NCBI GenBank assembly: GCA_948964545.1
Contig: CAREDV010000002.1
Location: 153,983 to 217,982, forward strand
Length of the DNA: 64,000 bases
Origin: an uncultured bacterium
GTDB lineage: Bacteria; Cyanobacteriota; Vampirovibrionia; Gastranaerophilales; Gastranaerophilaceae
Reading direction: 5' to 3'
The notes below the pieces were generated by a model. That model worked only from the letters and a program-made list of their open reading frames with translations. It was not told the DNA's origin and searched no databases. Every line of letters begins with the position of its first letter. Positions within the stretch are counted from its first letter, which is position 1. Below are positions 26,131-35,424 of this stretch, in pieces. The translations under genes were made by a program, and so were the position numbers.

Positions 26131-27674
26131 TGAATAAAATACTAGCTAATGCTTTAAAGAAAAAAAGCCCCGATGAATTGATAGCCGTGAGCAAAAAATC
26201 AGAGTTGAAAAAGACTTTGAATGTTTTTGATTTGATTGTTTTGGGTATCGGTGCGGTTGTCGGTACTGGAATTTTCACGATTATCGGAACTGCAATTCAG
26301 GGAGGGCCTGAAAGTGCAGGGGCAGGACCTGGCATTATAATTTCTATGGTTATGGCTGCTGCAGTTTGCGTGTTTCCTGCGCTTTGCTACAGCGAAATTG
26401 CTTCTTTAATTCCTGTTGCTGGTAGTGCTTACACTTATACTTATGCAACTATGGGTGAATTTATGGCGTGGATGGTCGGCTGGATTTTAATGCTTGAATA
26501 TGCAATCGGAAATATTACCGTTGCAAGCGCTTGGACAGGTTATTTTGTTCAATTTTTGAAAGGGTTTAAGCATGTTTTGCCTGACTTTATCGTAAATTGT
26601 CCGATGTGGTTGAGAAGTGATTACAGATTTATGCTTTCATATTGCGACAAATATGGGTTAGACCCGCACAGTCAGATGCCGTTTTTGTTCGATAAAATAC
26701 CTTTTGCAGTTAATCTGCCTGCAATTATACTTGTTTTGTCGCTTACAGTTTTGCTAATAAAAGGAGTAAAAGAGTCGACAAGGTTTGCAAGTGTAATGGT
26801 TGGTGTAAATTTATTTATGATAATTTCATTTATTATTGTTGGTTCGTTTTATGTAAAACCCGAAAATTGGACACCTTTTATGCCGAACGGATTTGAGGGT
26901 GTATTTATGGGTGCGTTTTTAATTTTCTTTGCTTATATTGGATTTGATGCTATTTCAACTACTGCTGAAGAAACAGAAAACCCGCAGAGAGATTTGCCTG
27001 TTGCAATTTTGGGAACACTTGTTATTTGTACTGTTTTATATATTTTTGTAGCGCTTGTGCTTACGGGTAACGTTGCTATGGGACATATTAATATTCAAGC
27101 ACCGATTGCGCATGCTATGAGTGTGATTGATAAAAACTGGTTTGCAGGTTTGCTTTCTGTCGGCGCGTTGTGTGCTTTGACATCTGTTTTCCTGATTTGT
27201 CAGTTAGGTACAACAAGAATTTTATATGCAATGAGCCGTGACAGATTTTTGCCTAAATCATTGAGATTAATTCACAGAAAATACAGAACTCCGCATGTTT
27301 TGACATGGATTTCAGGAATTGTTGTTATTGTTTGCGCTTTATTTATGGATTTGAATATATCAGCGGAACTTTGTAATTTCGGAACATTTACATCATTTAT
27401 TATAATATGTATTGCTGTTTTAATCTTAAGAAAAACTGATCCTGACAGACCGCGTGCGTTTAAAGTTCCGTTCTGTCCGTTATTCCCAATTCTTGGGATA
27501 GTAACCTGCGGGGGATTAATGCTTTATTCAATGAAGTTTTTAACAACATCTGCACTGTATTTCCCGCTGTGGCTTTTAATTGGGTTTGCAATCTATGTCG
27601 GATACGGTTATAAACAAAAAAGATTGGAAGAAAAGCCTAGATTTTTAAAACAAAAAGAAAAAATTTCAGTATAA
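26130..27674 (+). CDS. APC-family cationic amino acid transporter, copy 2
   Basis: 514 aa, a tandem paralogue of the preceding gene. The same landmarks are at the same places: GIGAVVGTGIFTIIG, VAGSAYTYTYATMGEF, FFAYIGFDAISTTAEETENP and CNFGTFTSFIIICIAVLILR. The copies differ mainly in the loop near residues 150-190 and in the C-terminal tail, which fits divergence in substrate range after duplication. Coupled to copy 1 by TAATG. A terminator follows. Confidence 0.88.
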   Translation: MNKILANALKKKSPDELIAVSKKSELKKTLNVFDLIVLGIGAVVGTGIFTIIGTAIQGGPESAGAGPGIIISMVMAAAVCVFPALCYSEIASLIPVAGSAYTYTYATMGEFMAWMVGWILMLEYAIGNITVASAWTGYFVQFLKGFKHVLPDFIVNCPMWLRSDYRFMLSYCDKYGLDPHSQMPFLFDKIPFAVNLPAIILVLSLTVLLIKGVKESTRFASVMVGVNLFMIISFIIVGSFYVKPENWTPFMPNGFEGVFMGAFLIFFAYIGFDAISTTAEETENPQRDLPVAILGTLVICTVLYIFVALVLTGNVAMGHINIQAPIAHAMSVIDKNWFAGLLSVGALCALTSVFLICQLGTTRILYAMSRDRFLPKSLRLIHRKYRTPHVLTWISGIVVIVCALFMDLNISAELCNFGTFTSFIIICIAVLILRKTDPDRPRAFKVPFCPLFPILGIVTCGGLMLYSMKFLTTSALYFPLWLLIGFAIYVGYGYKQKRLEEKPRFLKQKEKISV

Positions 27675-27702
27675 AAAAAGCTCCTCAATAGGGAGCTTTT
27701 TT
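27674..27702. terminator. bidirectional terminator
   Basis: AAAAAGCTCC/GGGAGCTTTTTT stem with loop, between the second permease and the convergent 67-aa gene. Confidence 0.8.
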
Positions 27703-27707
27703 AAAAT

Positions 27708-27911
27708 CTAGTTATTACTCAAAACAAGTCTGAATGTTGCAAGATTTTTAATCGACAGCATAGTGTGTTTGTTATGCTGATTATCTGCAATATTAAAAAT
27801 TCTAATTATACGTTGAATTTCTTCCAAGTCTTTGCGTGAATTAATTTTATAAACATTTTCGATTGGGTCTGAAACCACAGACATTAATGTGTTCAATTCC
27901 TGTTCTTTCAT
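27708..27911 (-). CDS. small protein of unknown function
   Basis: 67 aa, polar and helical (SRKDLEEIQRIIRIFNIADNQ), no signal peptide or known motif. Supported as real by a GGAAAGAGG ribosome-binding region in its leader and the GCAATT-N17-TTTATATAA promoter-like element about 30 bases upstream. It lies downstream of mazG on the same strand but likely has its own promoter. Confidence 0.5.
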   Translation of the reverse strand: MKEQELNTLMSVVSDPIENVYKINSRKDLEEIQRIIRIFNIADNQHNKHTMLSIKNLATFRLVLSNN

Positions 27912-27936
27912 AAGATAACAAATCCTCTTTCCTGTA

Positions 27937-27971
27937 TATTTATATAAAGGATTTTTTGCTTCAGGAATTGC
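27937..27971 (-). promoter_or_regulatory. GCAATT-N17-TTTATATAAATA promoter-like element
   Basis: On the minus strand GCAATT (27971-27966), exactly 17 bases, TTTATATAAATA (27948-27937). It lies between mazG and the 67-aa gene, with the -10-like half ending 25 bases before the ATG. Best match to the copy at 47318-47352. Confidence 0.6.
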
Positions 27972-28000
27972 CTTTTTTGTGTCTTTTTAGTTAATATTTG

Positions 28001-28753
28001 TTAACATTCTTTTTTAGCTTGTTTCCAAAGAGTGTCAAATTCTTCAAAAGAATACTGCTCTAAAGGCTTTACAGCCAATTCTTCCATTTTGCGGAAACGT
28101 GTCATAAATTTTTTGTTTGCACGCAAAAGTGCTTGCTCTGCATCAATTTTGTTCCAGCGCGCAAGGTTAACTACTGCGAACAAAATATCCCCCAGCTCAT
28201 CTTCCATGTGGTCTTTGTCACCTTTTGCATCCTGAAATTCTTTGATTTCTGAAAATACACATTCATACAAAGACTTTTCATTCGGCCATTCAAAACCTGT
28301 TTTTACGGCACGTTTACTTATTTTTTGAGCACTCATTAAAGCTGACTGAGATTTGGAAATTCCGTCCATTGCGGATTTTCTGTCTTTTTTCTCCTCTTTT
28401 TTTAATTTGTCCCAATTGTCTATAATATCTTGTGTTCCGCCGACTTTAACATTTCCAAATACATGTGGATGACGATGGATAAGTTTTTCGTTCAATTCTT
28501 TTGCAACATCATCAAGATTGAAGCATTTGTTATCATCTGCGATTTGTGAGTGTAAAAGAACCTGTAAAAGAACATCCCCCAGTTCTTCTCGCAAATTTGC
28601 CATATCGCCTGTATCTATAGCATCAACGGCTTCATAAGCTTCTTCAAGCATATTGGGTTTCAATGTTTTATGAGTTTGTGCTCTATCCCATTCGCACCCA
28701 TCAGGTGAGCGTAAAATTCTTACTGTTTCTATAAGTTTATCAAGATTTTCCAT
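28001..28753 (-). CDS. mazG: nucleoside triphosphate pyrophosphohydrolase MazG
   Basis: 250 aa with two MazG domains. The first has the EExxE...ExxD metal-binding set in MLEEAYEAVDAID and LREELGDVLLQVLLH. The second has ECVFSEIKEF and MEDELGDILFAVVNLARW. The opening RILRSPDGCEWDRAQTHKTL and the RHPHVFG segment are diagnostic. It hydrolyses NTPs to NMP and PPi, a house-cleaning and (p)ppGpp-modulating role. Confidence 0.93.
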   Translation of the reverse strand: MENLDKLIETVRILRSPDGCEWDRAQTHKTLKPNMLEEAYEAVDAIDTGDMANLREELGDVLLQVLLHSQIADDNKCFNLDDVAKELNEKLIHRHPHVFGNVKVGGTQDIIDNWDKLKKEEKKDRKSAMDGISKSQSALMSAQKISKRAVKTGFEWPNEKSLYECVFSEIKEFQDAKGDKDHMEDELGDILFAVVNLARWNKIDAEQALLRANKKFMTRFRKMEELAVKPLEQYSFEEFDTLWKQAKKEC

Positions 28754-28892
28754 TTCTATTCCCTTTTCAACAATACTATTCTATAACTAAAGTATAAGAA
28801 ATTCAATCGAGAATACATCAAAAGGTGGAGTTATAATAATTTCTCTAATGTTATCCTTATATAGTCAAATAGGTAAATGAAAGGATATAAGA

Positions 28893-29405
28893 ATGGCAAA
28901 TTTATCAATTCCATCTATTCGTGAAAGACTGTTTAATACTAGCAGACACGAACAATCTACACAGAGAAATTCTTCAAATCCGTTTGCAGCAACATCATTT
29001 AAAGGTAATGTTTTGACTGCTGATGTGTTTGAATCATCTTCTAAAAAGAATGATAGCAATATTTCAGCATCTGAAAAATTAAAAGCAAGTGCGCTTGTAG
29101 GTTCTATTTCAGGTTATGGCGAAAGATTTCAGCATATGATTAATTCTGTAATCTCTTTTGGTAACAGAGTTAAAGAAAATGTTGTTAACGGCTGGAACAA
29201 AATGAACAGCATTGAAATCTCATTTGCACCTGCAAGAGAAGTAATGGGTAATTTCTACGGCTCAATTAAAGATACATTGAATACTCCAATGAGCGAAATT
29301 TTCTTTACAGGAATTACTGCAAAATCAGTTTCTAAGATGGATGATATGGAGCAAGCAAGACAACTTTTATCAGATAATGTAGCTATGTATGAAGCTATGG
29401 TGTAG
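28893..29405 (+). CDS. unknown protein with N-terminal SFKG motif
   Basis: 170 aa. Ser/Asn-rich first 45 residues contain SNPFAATSFKGN, the short tag seen on other proteins here. The rest is mostly helical (SEKLKASALVGSISGYGERF, NRVKENVVNGWNKMNS) with no signal peptide or clear TM. AAAGGATATAAG precedes the ATG. Followed 10 bases later by a 124-aa helical protein, so the two form an operon. Function unknown. Confidence 0.6.
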   Translation: MANLSIPSIRERLFNTSRHEQSTQRNSSNPFAATSFKGNVLTADVFESSSKKNDSNISASEKLKASALVGSISGYGERFQHMINSVISFGNRVKENVVNGWNKMNSIEISFAPAREVMGNFYGSIKDTLNTPMSEIFFTGITAKSVSKMDDMEQARQLLSDNVAMYEAMV

Positions 29406-29415
29406 GAGAGGAATT

Positions 29416-29790
29416 ATGACAGTAGATAAAAAAACAGCAAGAAATGTAACTAATATAATTGAAGGTTTGGGAATGAATCCTAATCCAGAAACAATTTCAA
29501 TTTTGGAAGATGTTGGTACAAATTCTAAAGTTGATGCAATCAGAGAAATGACTTCTCGCGCATTGGTTAGAAAAAATGAACATGATGCATTGAAAGTTGT
29601 TATTACAAACAAAGGAAAAGGTATCAATGATATGTCTACAGTTGTTGCAATGAGCACAATTAACGAACTTTTATCATTGAGCGATAAATCAGAAGCAATG
29701 AGAGTTTTATCTGATACAGTTGAAATGCATACTGACGAAGAAGTCAGAGACAATGCACGTTCAGTAAAAGCTTTGATGGCTTTATCATAA
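29416..29790 (+). CDS. small helical protein of unknown function
   Basis: 124 aa. The start at 29416 is supported by AGGAGAGG 8 bases upstream; an in-frame ATG 27 bases earlier lies inside the previous gene. The sequence reads as helical pairs (EDVGTNSKVDAIREMTSRAL, LSDKSEAMRVLSDTVEMHT, DEEVRDNARSVKALMAL), reminiscent of HEAT-type repeats. Cytosolic; no family recognised. Possibly a partner of the 170-aa gene before it. Confidence 0.6.
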   Translation: MTVDKKTARNVTNIIEGLGMNPNPETISILEDVGTNSKVDAIREMTSRALVRKNEHDALKVVITNKGKGINDMSTVVAMSTINELLSLSDKSEAMRVLSDTVEMHTDEEVRDNARSVKALMALS

Positions 29791-29811
29791 ATAAATTTGC
29801 CTTATAAATAT

Positions 29812-29842
29812 AAAAAACCGCTTATATTAAAGCGGTTTTTTT
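29812..29842. terminator. terminator after the 124-aa gene
   Basis: AAAAACCGCTT/AAGCGGTTTTTT hairpin. The -10-like TATAAT of the next gene follows it directly. Confidence 0.8.
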
Positions 29843-29873
29843 TGTTATAATAATAAAAAAGGAGGAAGCAGAT

Positions 29874-30645
29874 ATGAAATTTAATCAAAATATCGGGAGG
29901 GGGCAATTTAAGGAACTCTCCGTTTATTGAAAGTTTATCCAATCCCAATGTGGCGGGTCAAGCGTCACGCTTGGGTTTCACTCTTGCGGAAGTGTTAATT
30001 ACACTGTGCATTATTGGAGTCGTTGCGGCAATTACGATGCCGTCTTTGGTTGCGAGTCATCTAGAAAAGTCTCGTGTTGGGTTGGTACTTTCTACTTATT
30101 CAAAACTTTCGGAAGCTGTAAGAAGAATGATGGTTGATGAGGGCTCTGAAATTCAATTTTGGGGAAATGATTCTAAAGAAAGAGTTGGTAAGTTTAAAGA
30201 GCTTTTGCCTAAATATATTGAAATTATTGCTAAGGAACGAAATAAAGATAATTCTTTTTTTATGAAAAACGGTGTTAAAATTTATAGCATAACTGCAGGT
30301 ACGCAGGGTGCAGTTTCTAAATGTAATTTAAAATCAAATTATTCAAACGCTCATGATCCTGTGGATGATCCGAGAGGGTCTTATTTTGGAGCTTGCGGGA
30401 GTTTGTTGATAGATATTAACAGCGATAAAAAACCTAATCAGGAAGGTATTGATATATTTGGATTTAATATAGTTTCTGATGGTATAACTCCAATGGGACA
30501 CCCATCTGAGAGTGTTTATAATATGGTTTTCGATTCCTCAAAGGTGAACAAATTTGTTACTGCTTGGGTTGTATATAATAAAAATATGGATTATCTGCAT
30601 TGCCCTAAAAAATTGGGTTGGGATAAAGCTTCAAGTTGTAAATAA
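29874..30645 (+). CDS. prepilin-like protein, out of frame at an interrupted G tract
   Basis: ATG 29874 follows AAGGAGG by 8 bases and TATAAT at about 29846, so it is the natural start, but its frame ends after 19 codons. The pilin body is open in the next frame from 29878: FTLAEVLITLCIIGVVAAI, then a globular part with the DINSDKKPNQEGIDIFGF variant of the shared motif. The frames meet at the tract TC-GGGAGGGGG-CA (29895-29903). Loss of one base, or gain of two, gives a 256-aa prepilin. The A inside the tract would make slippage rare, so this copy may be locked off. A weaker GTG at 29950 is the alternative start. Confidence 0.7.
29895..29903 (+). repeat. interrupted poly-G tract (GGGAGGGGG)
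   Basis: Nine bases flanked by TC and CA as in the other tracts of the window, with one G to A change. It lies 21 bases after the ATG of the prepilin gene. Confidence 0.7.
29959..29973. repeat. CAAGCG hairpin in prepilin leader, copy 1
   Basis: CAAGCG-TCA-CGCTTG, a perfect 6-bp stem between the G tract and the FTLAE coding sequence. A like hairpin is at 50185-50200 in the same place of another prepilin gene. Confidence 0.45.
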
Positions 30646-30672
30646 AAAAAGCTCCCTTTTGGGAGCTTTTTT
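30644..30672. terminator. bidirectional terminator
   Basis: AAAGCTCCC/GGGAGCTTT hairpin with T-run, between the prepilin and the convergent aminotransferase gene. Confidence 0.8.
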
Positions 30673-31912
30673 AGTATGTGAAACCATCTTCTTTCAAGCG
30701 GTCAATAACTTCTTGCAGTTTTTCATCCGAGCAGACATAAGAAAGTCTGAAAAATCCCTCTCCGCATTCGCCGAATGCGTTTCCAGGAACTAATACAACA
30801 CCTGATTTTCTCAGAACATCCTGACAGAAATCAAACGCTGATGTGTAACGTCTTGGTATCGGAAGCCATAAGTAAAAAGTTGTGTGCGGAACTTTATCCA
30901 TATTCCAGCCCAGTTCTTTGAAGCCTTTTACCATAATAGCCTGTTTTTTTGCAAAACCCTTGTTAGCTTCTGCAATATATTCATCGCCCTCTTTGCTATT
31001 TAAAATTTCAGCGCATGCTTTTTGTAACGCTTTAAAGATTCCGTTATCAATTGTAGATTTGCCTTTGCCAAGACGTTGTACAACTTCTTTGTTTCCGCAA
31101 ACCCAGCCTAAACGCCAGCCTGTGACGGCATATGGTTTTGATAAGCTGAAAAATTCAATACCTACATCTTTTGCACCTTCAATTTCAAAGATACTGAATG
31201 GTTTTTCGTTTTCATTAAAATACAAATCGCAGTATGCAGCGTCTGATACAAGCAGAATATCGTATTTTTTACAGAAATCAACAATTGATTTTACGTATTC
31301 TTTTGTTGTTGAAATTCCCATAGGATTATTTGGATAATTTATAAATACAGCTTTGATATTTTCGGGTTTGCAGCCGTCTTTTAAAGCTTGATGATAAATT
31401 GCTTCAACATCGGGTTTGTAATCGTTTTCGGCAGTCAAAGGCATTTGATAAGCTTTAGCACCTGAGCATTGTATAAACTGCAAATATGAAGCGTAACAAG
31501 GGTCGGGAATCATTATTACATCTTTATCAAGTTCTTCTGATTTTTGAGTTGTAATAAATCTTACAAGGTTTGCAATCCCCTCTTTTGAACCGACAAGCGA
31601 GAAAATTTCTGTTTCGGGGTCAAGTTCAACGCCGAAACGGTTTTTCATTCTTTCTGCAACTGCTTTTCTAAAATATAATTCACCTTTTGGTGTTGAATAA
31701 GTATGAATCCCATCTTCATCAAGAATTTCTTTTAAGCGGTCTGTAAGACATTTGGGCGGGTTTGCAGTAGGTGCTCCCATTGAAAGCGCGATAGGCGCTC
31801 TGTTTCTTGCTGTTAATTCATCTTTTAATCTTGCTGTTTCTTCTTTCAATCTGAACATAATGTATGTATCAAGCGACATTACATCCTTATTAAAAAGTTT
31901 TTCTATATTCAT
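30671..31912 (-). CDS. class I/II aminotransferase, LL-diaminopimelate aminotransferase-like
   Basis: 413 aa PLP enzyme of fold type I. Visible are SMGAPTANPP, VFINYPNNPMGISTTKEY (substrate carboxylate region), LLVSDAAYCDLYF (Asp and Tyr of the PLP site) and SLSKPYAVTGWRLGWVCG with the Schiff-base lysine near residue 265. Length and the phrase GSKEGIANL match the DapL/AlaA-type group used for lysine and peptidoglycan precursor synthesis in cyanobacteria and relatives. Substrate is inferred only; an alanine or aspartate aminotransferase remains possible. Confidence 0.8.
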   Translation of the reverse strand: MNIEKLFNKDVMSLDTYIMFRLKEETARLKDELTARNRAPIALSMGAPTANPPKCLTDRLKEILDEDGIHTYSTPKGELYFRKAVAERMKNRFGVELDPETEIFSLVGSKEGIANLVRFITTQKSEELDKDVIMIPDPCYASYLQFIQCSGAKAYQMPLTAENDYKPDVEAIYHQALKDGCKPENIKAVFINYPNNPMGISTTKEYVKSIVDFCKKYDILLVSDAAYCDLYFNENEKPFSIFEIEGAKDVGIEFFSLSKPYAVTGWRLGWVCGNKEVVQRLGKGKSTIDNGIFKALQKACAEILNSKEGDEYIAEANKGFAKKQAIMVKGFKELGWNMDKVPHTTFYLWLPIPRRYTSAFDFCQDVLRKSGVVLVPGNAFGECGEGFFRLSYVCSDEKLQEVIDRLKEDGFTY

Positions 31913-31922
31913 ACTTCTCTCC

Positions 31923-32648
31923 TTAGTTTTCTGAAATCATCTGCATTGGGCCTTCTAATGATGCCGTTACAAACTGTTTTGTATATTCGTTATCCTGACG
32001 AAGCATGTCGTCAGGAGTTCCTTCAAAGACAACTTTTCCATCATACAACATTATAACACGATTTGCTGTTCTTGTTATAGTTGACATCTGGTGAGTTACA
32101 ACAACTGAAGCTGCGTTAGTTTCATCCTTTAATCTTACAATATAGTCCTCTATAAGAGTTGATGAAATCGGGTCTAACCCTGCGGTAGGCTCATCATAAA
32201 GTATTGTGTTTGGTTCTGTGACAATTGCGCGTGCAAAACTTACGCGTTTTTGCATACCGCCCGAAAGTTCCGAGGGAAATTTGTTTTCAATACCTTTTAA
32301 ACCTACAAGTTCAAGTTTTTCTGCTACAATTTTTCTTATTTCTTTTTCTGAATATTTTTTGCGTAGTTCTTTTCTCTCGTGGAGTGCAAAAGCAATGTTA
32401 TCGGCAACATTCAGAGAATCAAACAGTGCAGAATACTGAAAAACCATTGCAATATCGCCCTCGGATGTAATTATTTCTCCGCTGTCTGGTTCAAGAAGTC
32501 CGCATATAAGTTTCAAAATTGTACTTTTACCTGATCCAGAAAAGCCGACAATTGCAAGAGTTTCACCATTGTTTACCTTAAATGAAACGTCATCAATAAC
32601 CCTTCTATCTCCAAAATTCTTTATTAAATTTTTAACTTCTATACTCAT
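31923..32648 (-). CDS. mlaF: ABC transporter ATPase, MlaF type
   Basis: 241 aa. Walker A VGFSGSGKST near 36, Q-loop MVFQYSALFDSLNVADNIAF, signature LSGGMQKRVSFARAI, Walker B LYDEPTAGLDP and the H-loop VVTHQ. The FQYSALFDSL and DEPTAGLDPI phrasing is typical of MlaF/Ttg2A. It powers phospholipid transport between inner and outer membranes. It lies 11 bases downstream of the mlaE gene. The MlaD-type substrate-binding protein is not adjacent. Confidence 0.88.
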   Translation of the reverse strand: MSIEVKNLIKNFGDRRVIDDVSFKVNNGETLAIVGFSGSGKSTILKLICGLLEPDSGEIITSEGDIAMVFQYSALFDSLNVADNIAFALHERKELRKKYSEKEIRKIVAEKLELVGLKGIENKFPSELSGGMQKRVSFARAIVTEPNTILYDEPTAGLDPISSTLIEDYIVRLKDETNAASVVVTHQMSTITRTANRVIMLYDGKVVFEGTPDDMLRQDNEYTKQFVTASLEGPMQMISEN

Positions 32649-32659
32649 TACTTACCTCG

Positions 32660-33529
32660 TTAAAAGAAAAATGCCATTGCGAAGAACATATCAAGAATTA
32701 CAATAGCTACAAACGACCATACAACTGCTTTTGTGGTTGCTTCTCCGACTCCTTTTGCCCCGCCTGATGCATAATATCCACAAGAGCAGCTTATAAGTGC
32801 TATTACTCCTCCGAAACAAAAGGCTTTAAGCATACTTACACCTAAATCTTTCATATAAATTCCAAGCCAAGCCGAATCAAAAAAGGCTCTATAGCCAAGG
32901 CCTGATGTGAGTTTTGCTGTTACTGCACCTGTGATAACTCCGACTGCAGATGCAATCAGTACAACTGGCGGCATCATGATAAAGCCTGATAAAATTCTAG
33001 GAACAAAAAGATATCTTATCGGGTTAACTTTTAAAACTTCAATTGCATCGATTTGCTCAGTAACGCGCATAGTTGCAATTTCTGAGGCAAGCGACGAACC
33101 TATCATTGAAATTATTGCAAAACCAGACATTATAACTCCGACTTCTCTTACAATAAGAATTGTCATTAAAAGTCCAACAAAATTACCGCCGCCCTGTTTT
33201 ACCATTTCAAGCGCAACCTGTGATGCAACGATTATAGAAGTCATTCCAACAATTGAAAGTGTTATGGGCAGTGAAGTTATGCCGAATCTGTTACACTGCT
33301 CAATTAATTCTTTTATATCAATCTGTAATTTTAAAATACATTTTACGACTTCAATGCCGTTGAGCGAAATTTTGCCTAAAGTATCAAGAAATTTTTCAAG
33401 TTCTTTTAATATTCCAGAAGCAATTTTATAAGTTGCTGATTGTTTGTAATATTTTTGCAGACTGCTCATTGCCTGATTATACAAAAAATTCTTTTTTATT
33501 GCAACGGCTTGTATAAAAACATTCACCAT
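32660..33529 (-). CDS. mlaE: ABC transporter permease, MlaE type
   Basis: 289 aa. The MlaE family core begins near residue 75: ITSLPITLSIVGMTSIIVASQVA, then MTILIVREVGVIMSGFAIISMIGSSLASEIATMRVTEQIDAI, split here by the family's conserved GxxxAxExxTM-like stretch. About five TM helices. The first 60 residues are extra and include a helix; an internal ATG at 33469 is another possible start. With mlaF it forms a lipid transporter, evidence for an outer membrane. Confidence 0.88.
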   Translation of the reverse strand: MVNVFIQAVAIKKNFLYNQAMSSLQKYYKQSATYKIASGILKELEKFLDTLGKISLNGIEVVKCILKLQIDIKELIEQCNRFGITSLPITLSIVGMTSIIVASQVALEMVKQGGGNFVGLLMTILIVREVGVIMSGFAIISMIGSSLASEIATMRVTEQIDAIEVLKVNPIRYLFVPRILSGFIMMPPVVLIASAVGVITGAVTAKLTSGLGYRAFFDSAWLGIYMKDLGVSMLKAFCFGGVIALISCSCGYYASGGAKGVGEATTKAVVWSFVAIVILDMFFAMAFFF

Positions 33530-33568
33530 ATATAATAAGTGTATAAATAATTTTGGAGAAGGGTTTTA

Positions 33569-34936
33569 ATGATTAAATTATGTTGTAATTATGTTGATGA
33601 GGCAGTTATAGGCTGTGAAAACGGCTTAAATCTTAAACAAGAATTTCAAAACTATAAAGACAAAATTGCAGATATTATAACAGATTTGAACAAAAGAAAA
33701 GATAAACCAGGACAGTGGCTTCAGTGGATGAATTTGGGATACAGCGAGGAAACTGTTTGGTATGTTAAAGAATATGCATCAATGGTTCAAGGTAGATTTG
33801 AAAATATTTTGGTTCTGGGTATAGGCGGTTCTGCGTTAGGCGGACTTGCTGTGACAGAAGCGTTGTTAAAACCATACTGGAATTTGCTTACTGATGAGCA
33901 AAGAGATGGACTTCCTAGGATTTTCTTTCTTGATAATATCGACCCTGATAGTATGACAGGCTTGTTAAATATGCTTGATTTGAGCAAAACTCTTGTTAAT
34001 GTAATAACAAAATCAGGCTCGACAGCTGAAACTATGTCCCAGTTCATGATTGTTAAAAATATTCTGGAACAAAAACTCGGTGCAAATTACAGATACAATA
34101 TTGTAGCAACAACAGATAAAAAAACAGGAGTCTTACGACAGATTGCAGAGCAGGAAGGGTATAAAACTTTTGTAGTTCCAAATGATGTCGGCGGAAGGTT
34201 TTCTGTGTTTTCAGCTGTAGGACTTTTACCGTTTGCGCTTGTCGGACTTGATATTGATGAAATGGTTAATGGTATTAAGGATATGGATTTGGCGTTGAAA
34301 AATACTGATATTAACGAAAATATTGCGGCTCAAAATGCTTTAATACATTATCTTCTTGATACTAAAAAAGGTAAAAACATGGCTGTTATGATGCCATATT
34401 CAAGCAGATTAAAATATGTGTCCGATTGGTTTGTTCAGTTGTGGGCAGAGTCTCTTGGCAAAAGTGATTATGTCGGCCAAACCCCGCTTAAAGCTCTAGG
34501 GGCAACTGATCAGCATTCACAGATTCAGCTTTATAATGAAGGCCCGAATAATAAAGTTATTAATTTTATTCGTGTGGAAAAATTTGATAATAATCTGGAA
34601 ATACCTAGTATTTTTGAATATACAGGTATTGGCTATCTTGGCGGAAAATCAGTTAACAGGCTGCTTAATGCCGAAGCTGATGCAACACGTGTTTCGTTAA
34701 CAGATAATAAACGTCCGTGTGTTACGATTACGCTTGATAAAATTAATGGATACACACTTGCGCAGCTTCTTTATATGTTAGAAGTTCAAACAGCAATCAC
34801 TGGTGAATTATATGGAATTGATACGTTTAATCAACCAGGTGTTGAGCAGGCAAAAAATTATACTTATGCATTGATGGGCAGAGCTGGTTATGAAGAATCA
34901 GCTCAAGAACTTGAAAGAAAAATGGCGATGGTGTAG
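33569..34936 (+). CDS. pgi: glucose-6-phosphate isomerase
   Basis: 455 aa, bacterial short form. Sugar-phosphate binding LVLGIGGSALGGLAV near residue 82 and VITKSGSTAETMSQF near 150, the catalytic GGRFSVFSAVGLLP (Arg and flanking residues), and QHSQIQLYNEGP with the His. It interconverts glucose-6-P and fructose-6-P, linking glycolysis with the glucan enzymes in this window. A GGAG site lies upstream. Its stop TAG overlaps the GTG of the next gene by one base. Confidence 0.95.
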   Translation: MIKLCCNYVDEAVIGCENGLNLKQEFQNYKDKIADIITDLNKRKDKPGQWLQWMNLGYSEETVWYVKEYASMVQGRFENILVLGIGGSALGGLAVTEALLKPYWNLLTDEQRDGLPRIFFLDNIDPDSMTGLLNMLDLSKTLVNVITKSGSTAETMSQFMIVKNILEQKLGANYRYNIVATTDKKTGVLRQIAEQEGYKTFVVPNDVGGRFSVFSAVGLLPFALVGLDIDEMVNGIKDMDLALKNTDINENIAAQNALIHYLLDTKKGKNMAVMMPYSSRLKYVSDWFVQLWAESLGKSDYVGQTPLKALGATDQHSQIQLYNEGPNNKVINFIRVEKFDNNLEIPSIFEYTGIGYLGGKSVNRLLNAEADATRVSLTDNKRPCVTITLDKINGYTLAQLLYMLEVQTAITGELYGIDTFNQPGVEQAKNYTYALMGRAGYEESAQELERKMAMV

Positions 34937-35424
34937 TGAAAAAAATATTATTGGGTTTAATGCTTTTAATCGGTATTTCAACTTGCGCAGAAACTTTGCA
35001 GGCAGGTGTGTCTAAAATTGACATGTTGCCAGATGATTTTTTTGGAAGCTGGAGGGTTGTTGCCAAAATTGACAAGCAGTCAGGCAGTACTAATTTTAAA
35101 CCTAATACGATAGATTTGTGGAACTTATCACGCAGCGGTGACGTCATAAATTTAAACAATCCGTTTACAGGAGCTTCGGCTTCTGTTAAACTGGAGCATG
35201 TTGAGGGAAATATTATCAGATTTTCTAAAGTTGGAGATTTTGATAATAAAAAATTAACAGACACCGTTGATTTAAAACTTAATGGTGACACTTTTACAGG
35301 TATAAATTCTTTGAAACTGGAAACTTTTTCAACTTATGATAATTCTTTAATCCAAACCGATACAGCATTATATATTCTAAAAGGCGAAAAGATTTCAGGA
35401 GCATTGCAAGAGAAAGGGAAATAA
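34936..35424 (+). CDS. exported beta-rich protein of unknown function
   Basis: 162 aa from a GTG start that shares its first base with the pgi stop (TAGTG). Signal peptide MKKILLGLMLLIGISTCA, cleavage probably before ETLQAG. The mature part is beta-rich (FGSWRVVAKIDKQSG, RFSKVGDFDNKKLTDTVDL, GDTFTGINSLKLETF), resembling a small lipocalin-like or calycin barrel. Translationally coupled between pgi and trxB, which is odd for an exported protein. No family recognised. Confidence 0.65.
   Translation: MKKILLGLMLLIGISTCAETLQAGVSKIDMLPDDFFGSWRVVAKIDKQSGSTNFKPNTIDLWNLSRSGDVINLNNPFTGASASVKLEHVEGNIIRFSKVGDFDNKKLTDTVDLKLNGDTFTGINSLKLETFSTYDNSLIQTDTALYILKGEKISGALQEKGK

Noticed and set aside
24538..27674. 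Tandem permeases as a possible assembly duplication
   Set aside because: The copies differ throughout at nucleotide and protein level, so this is an old gene duplication.
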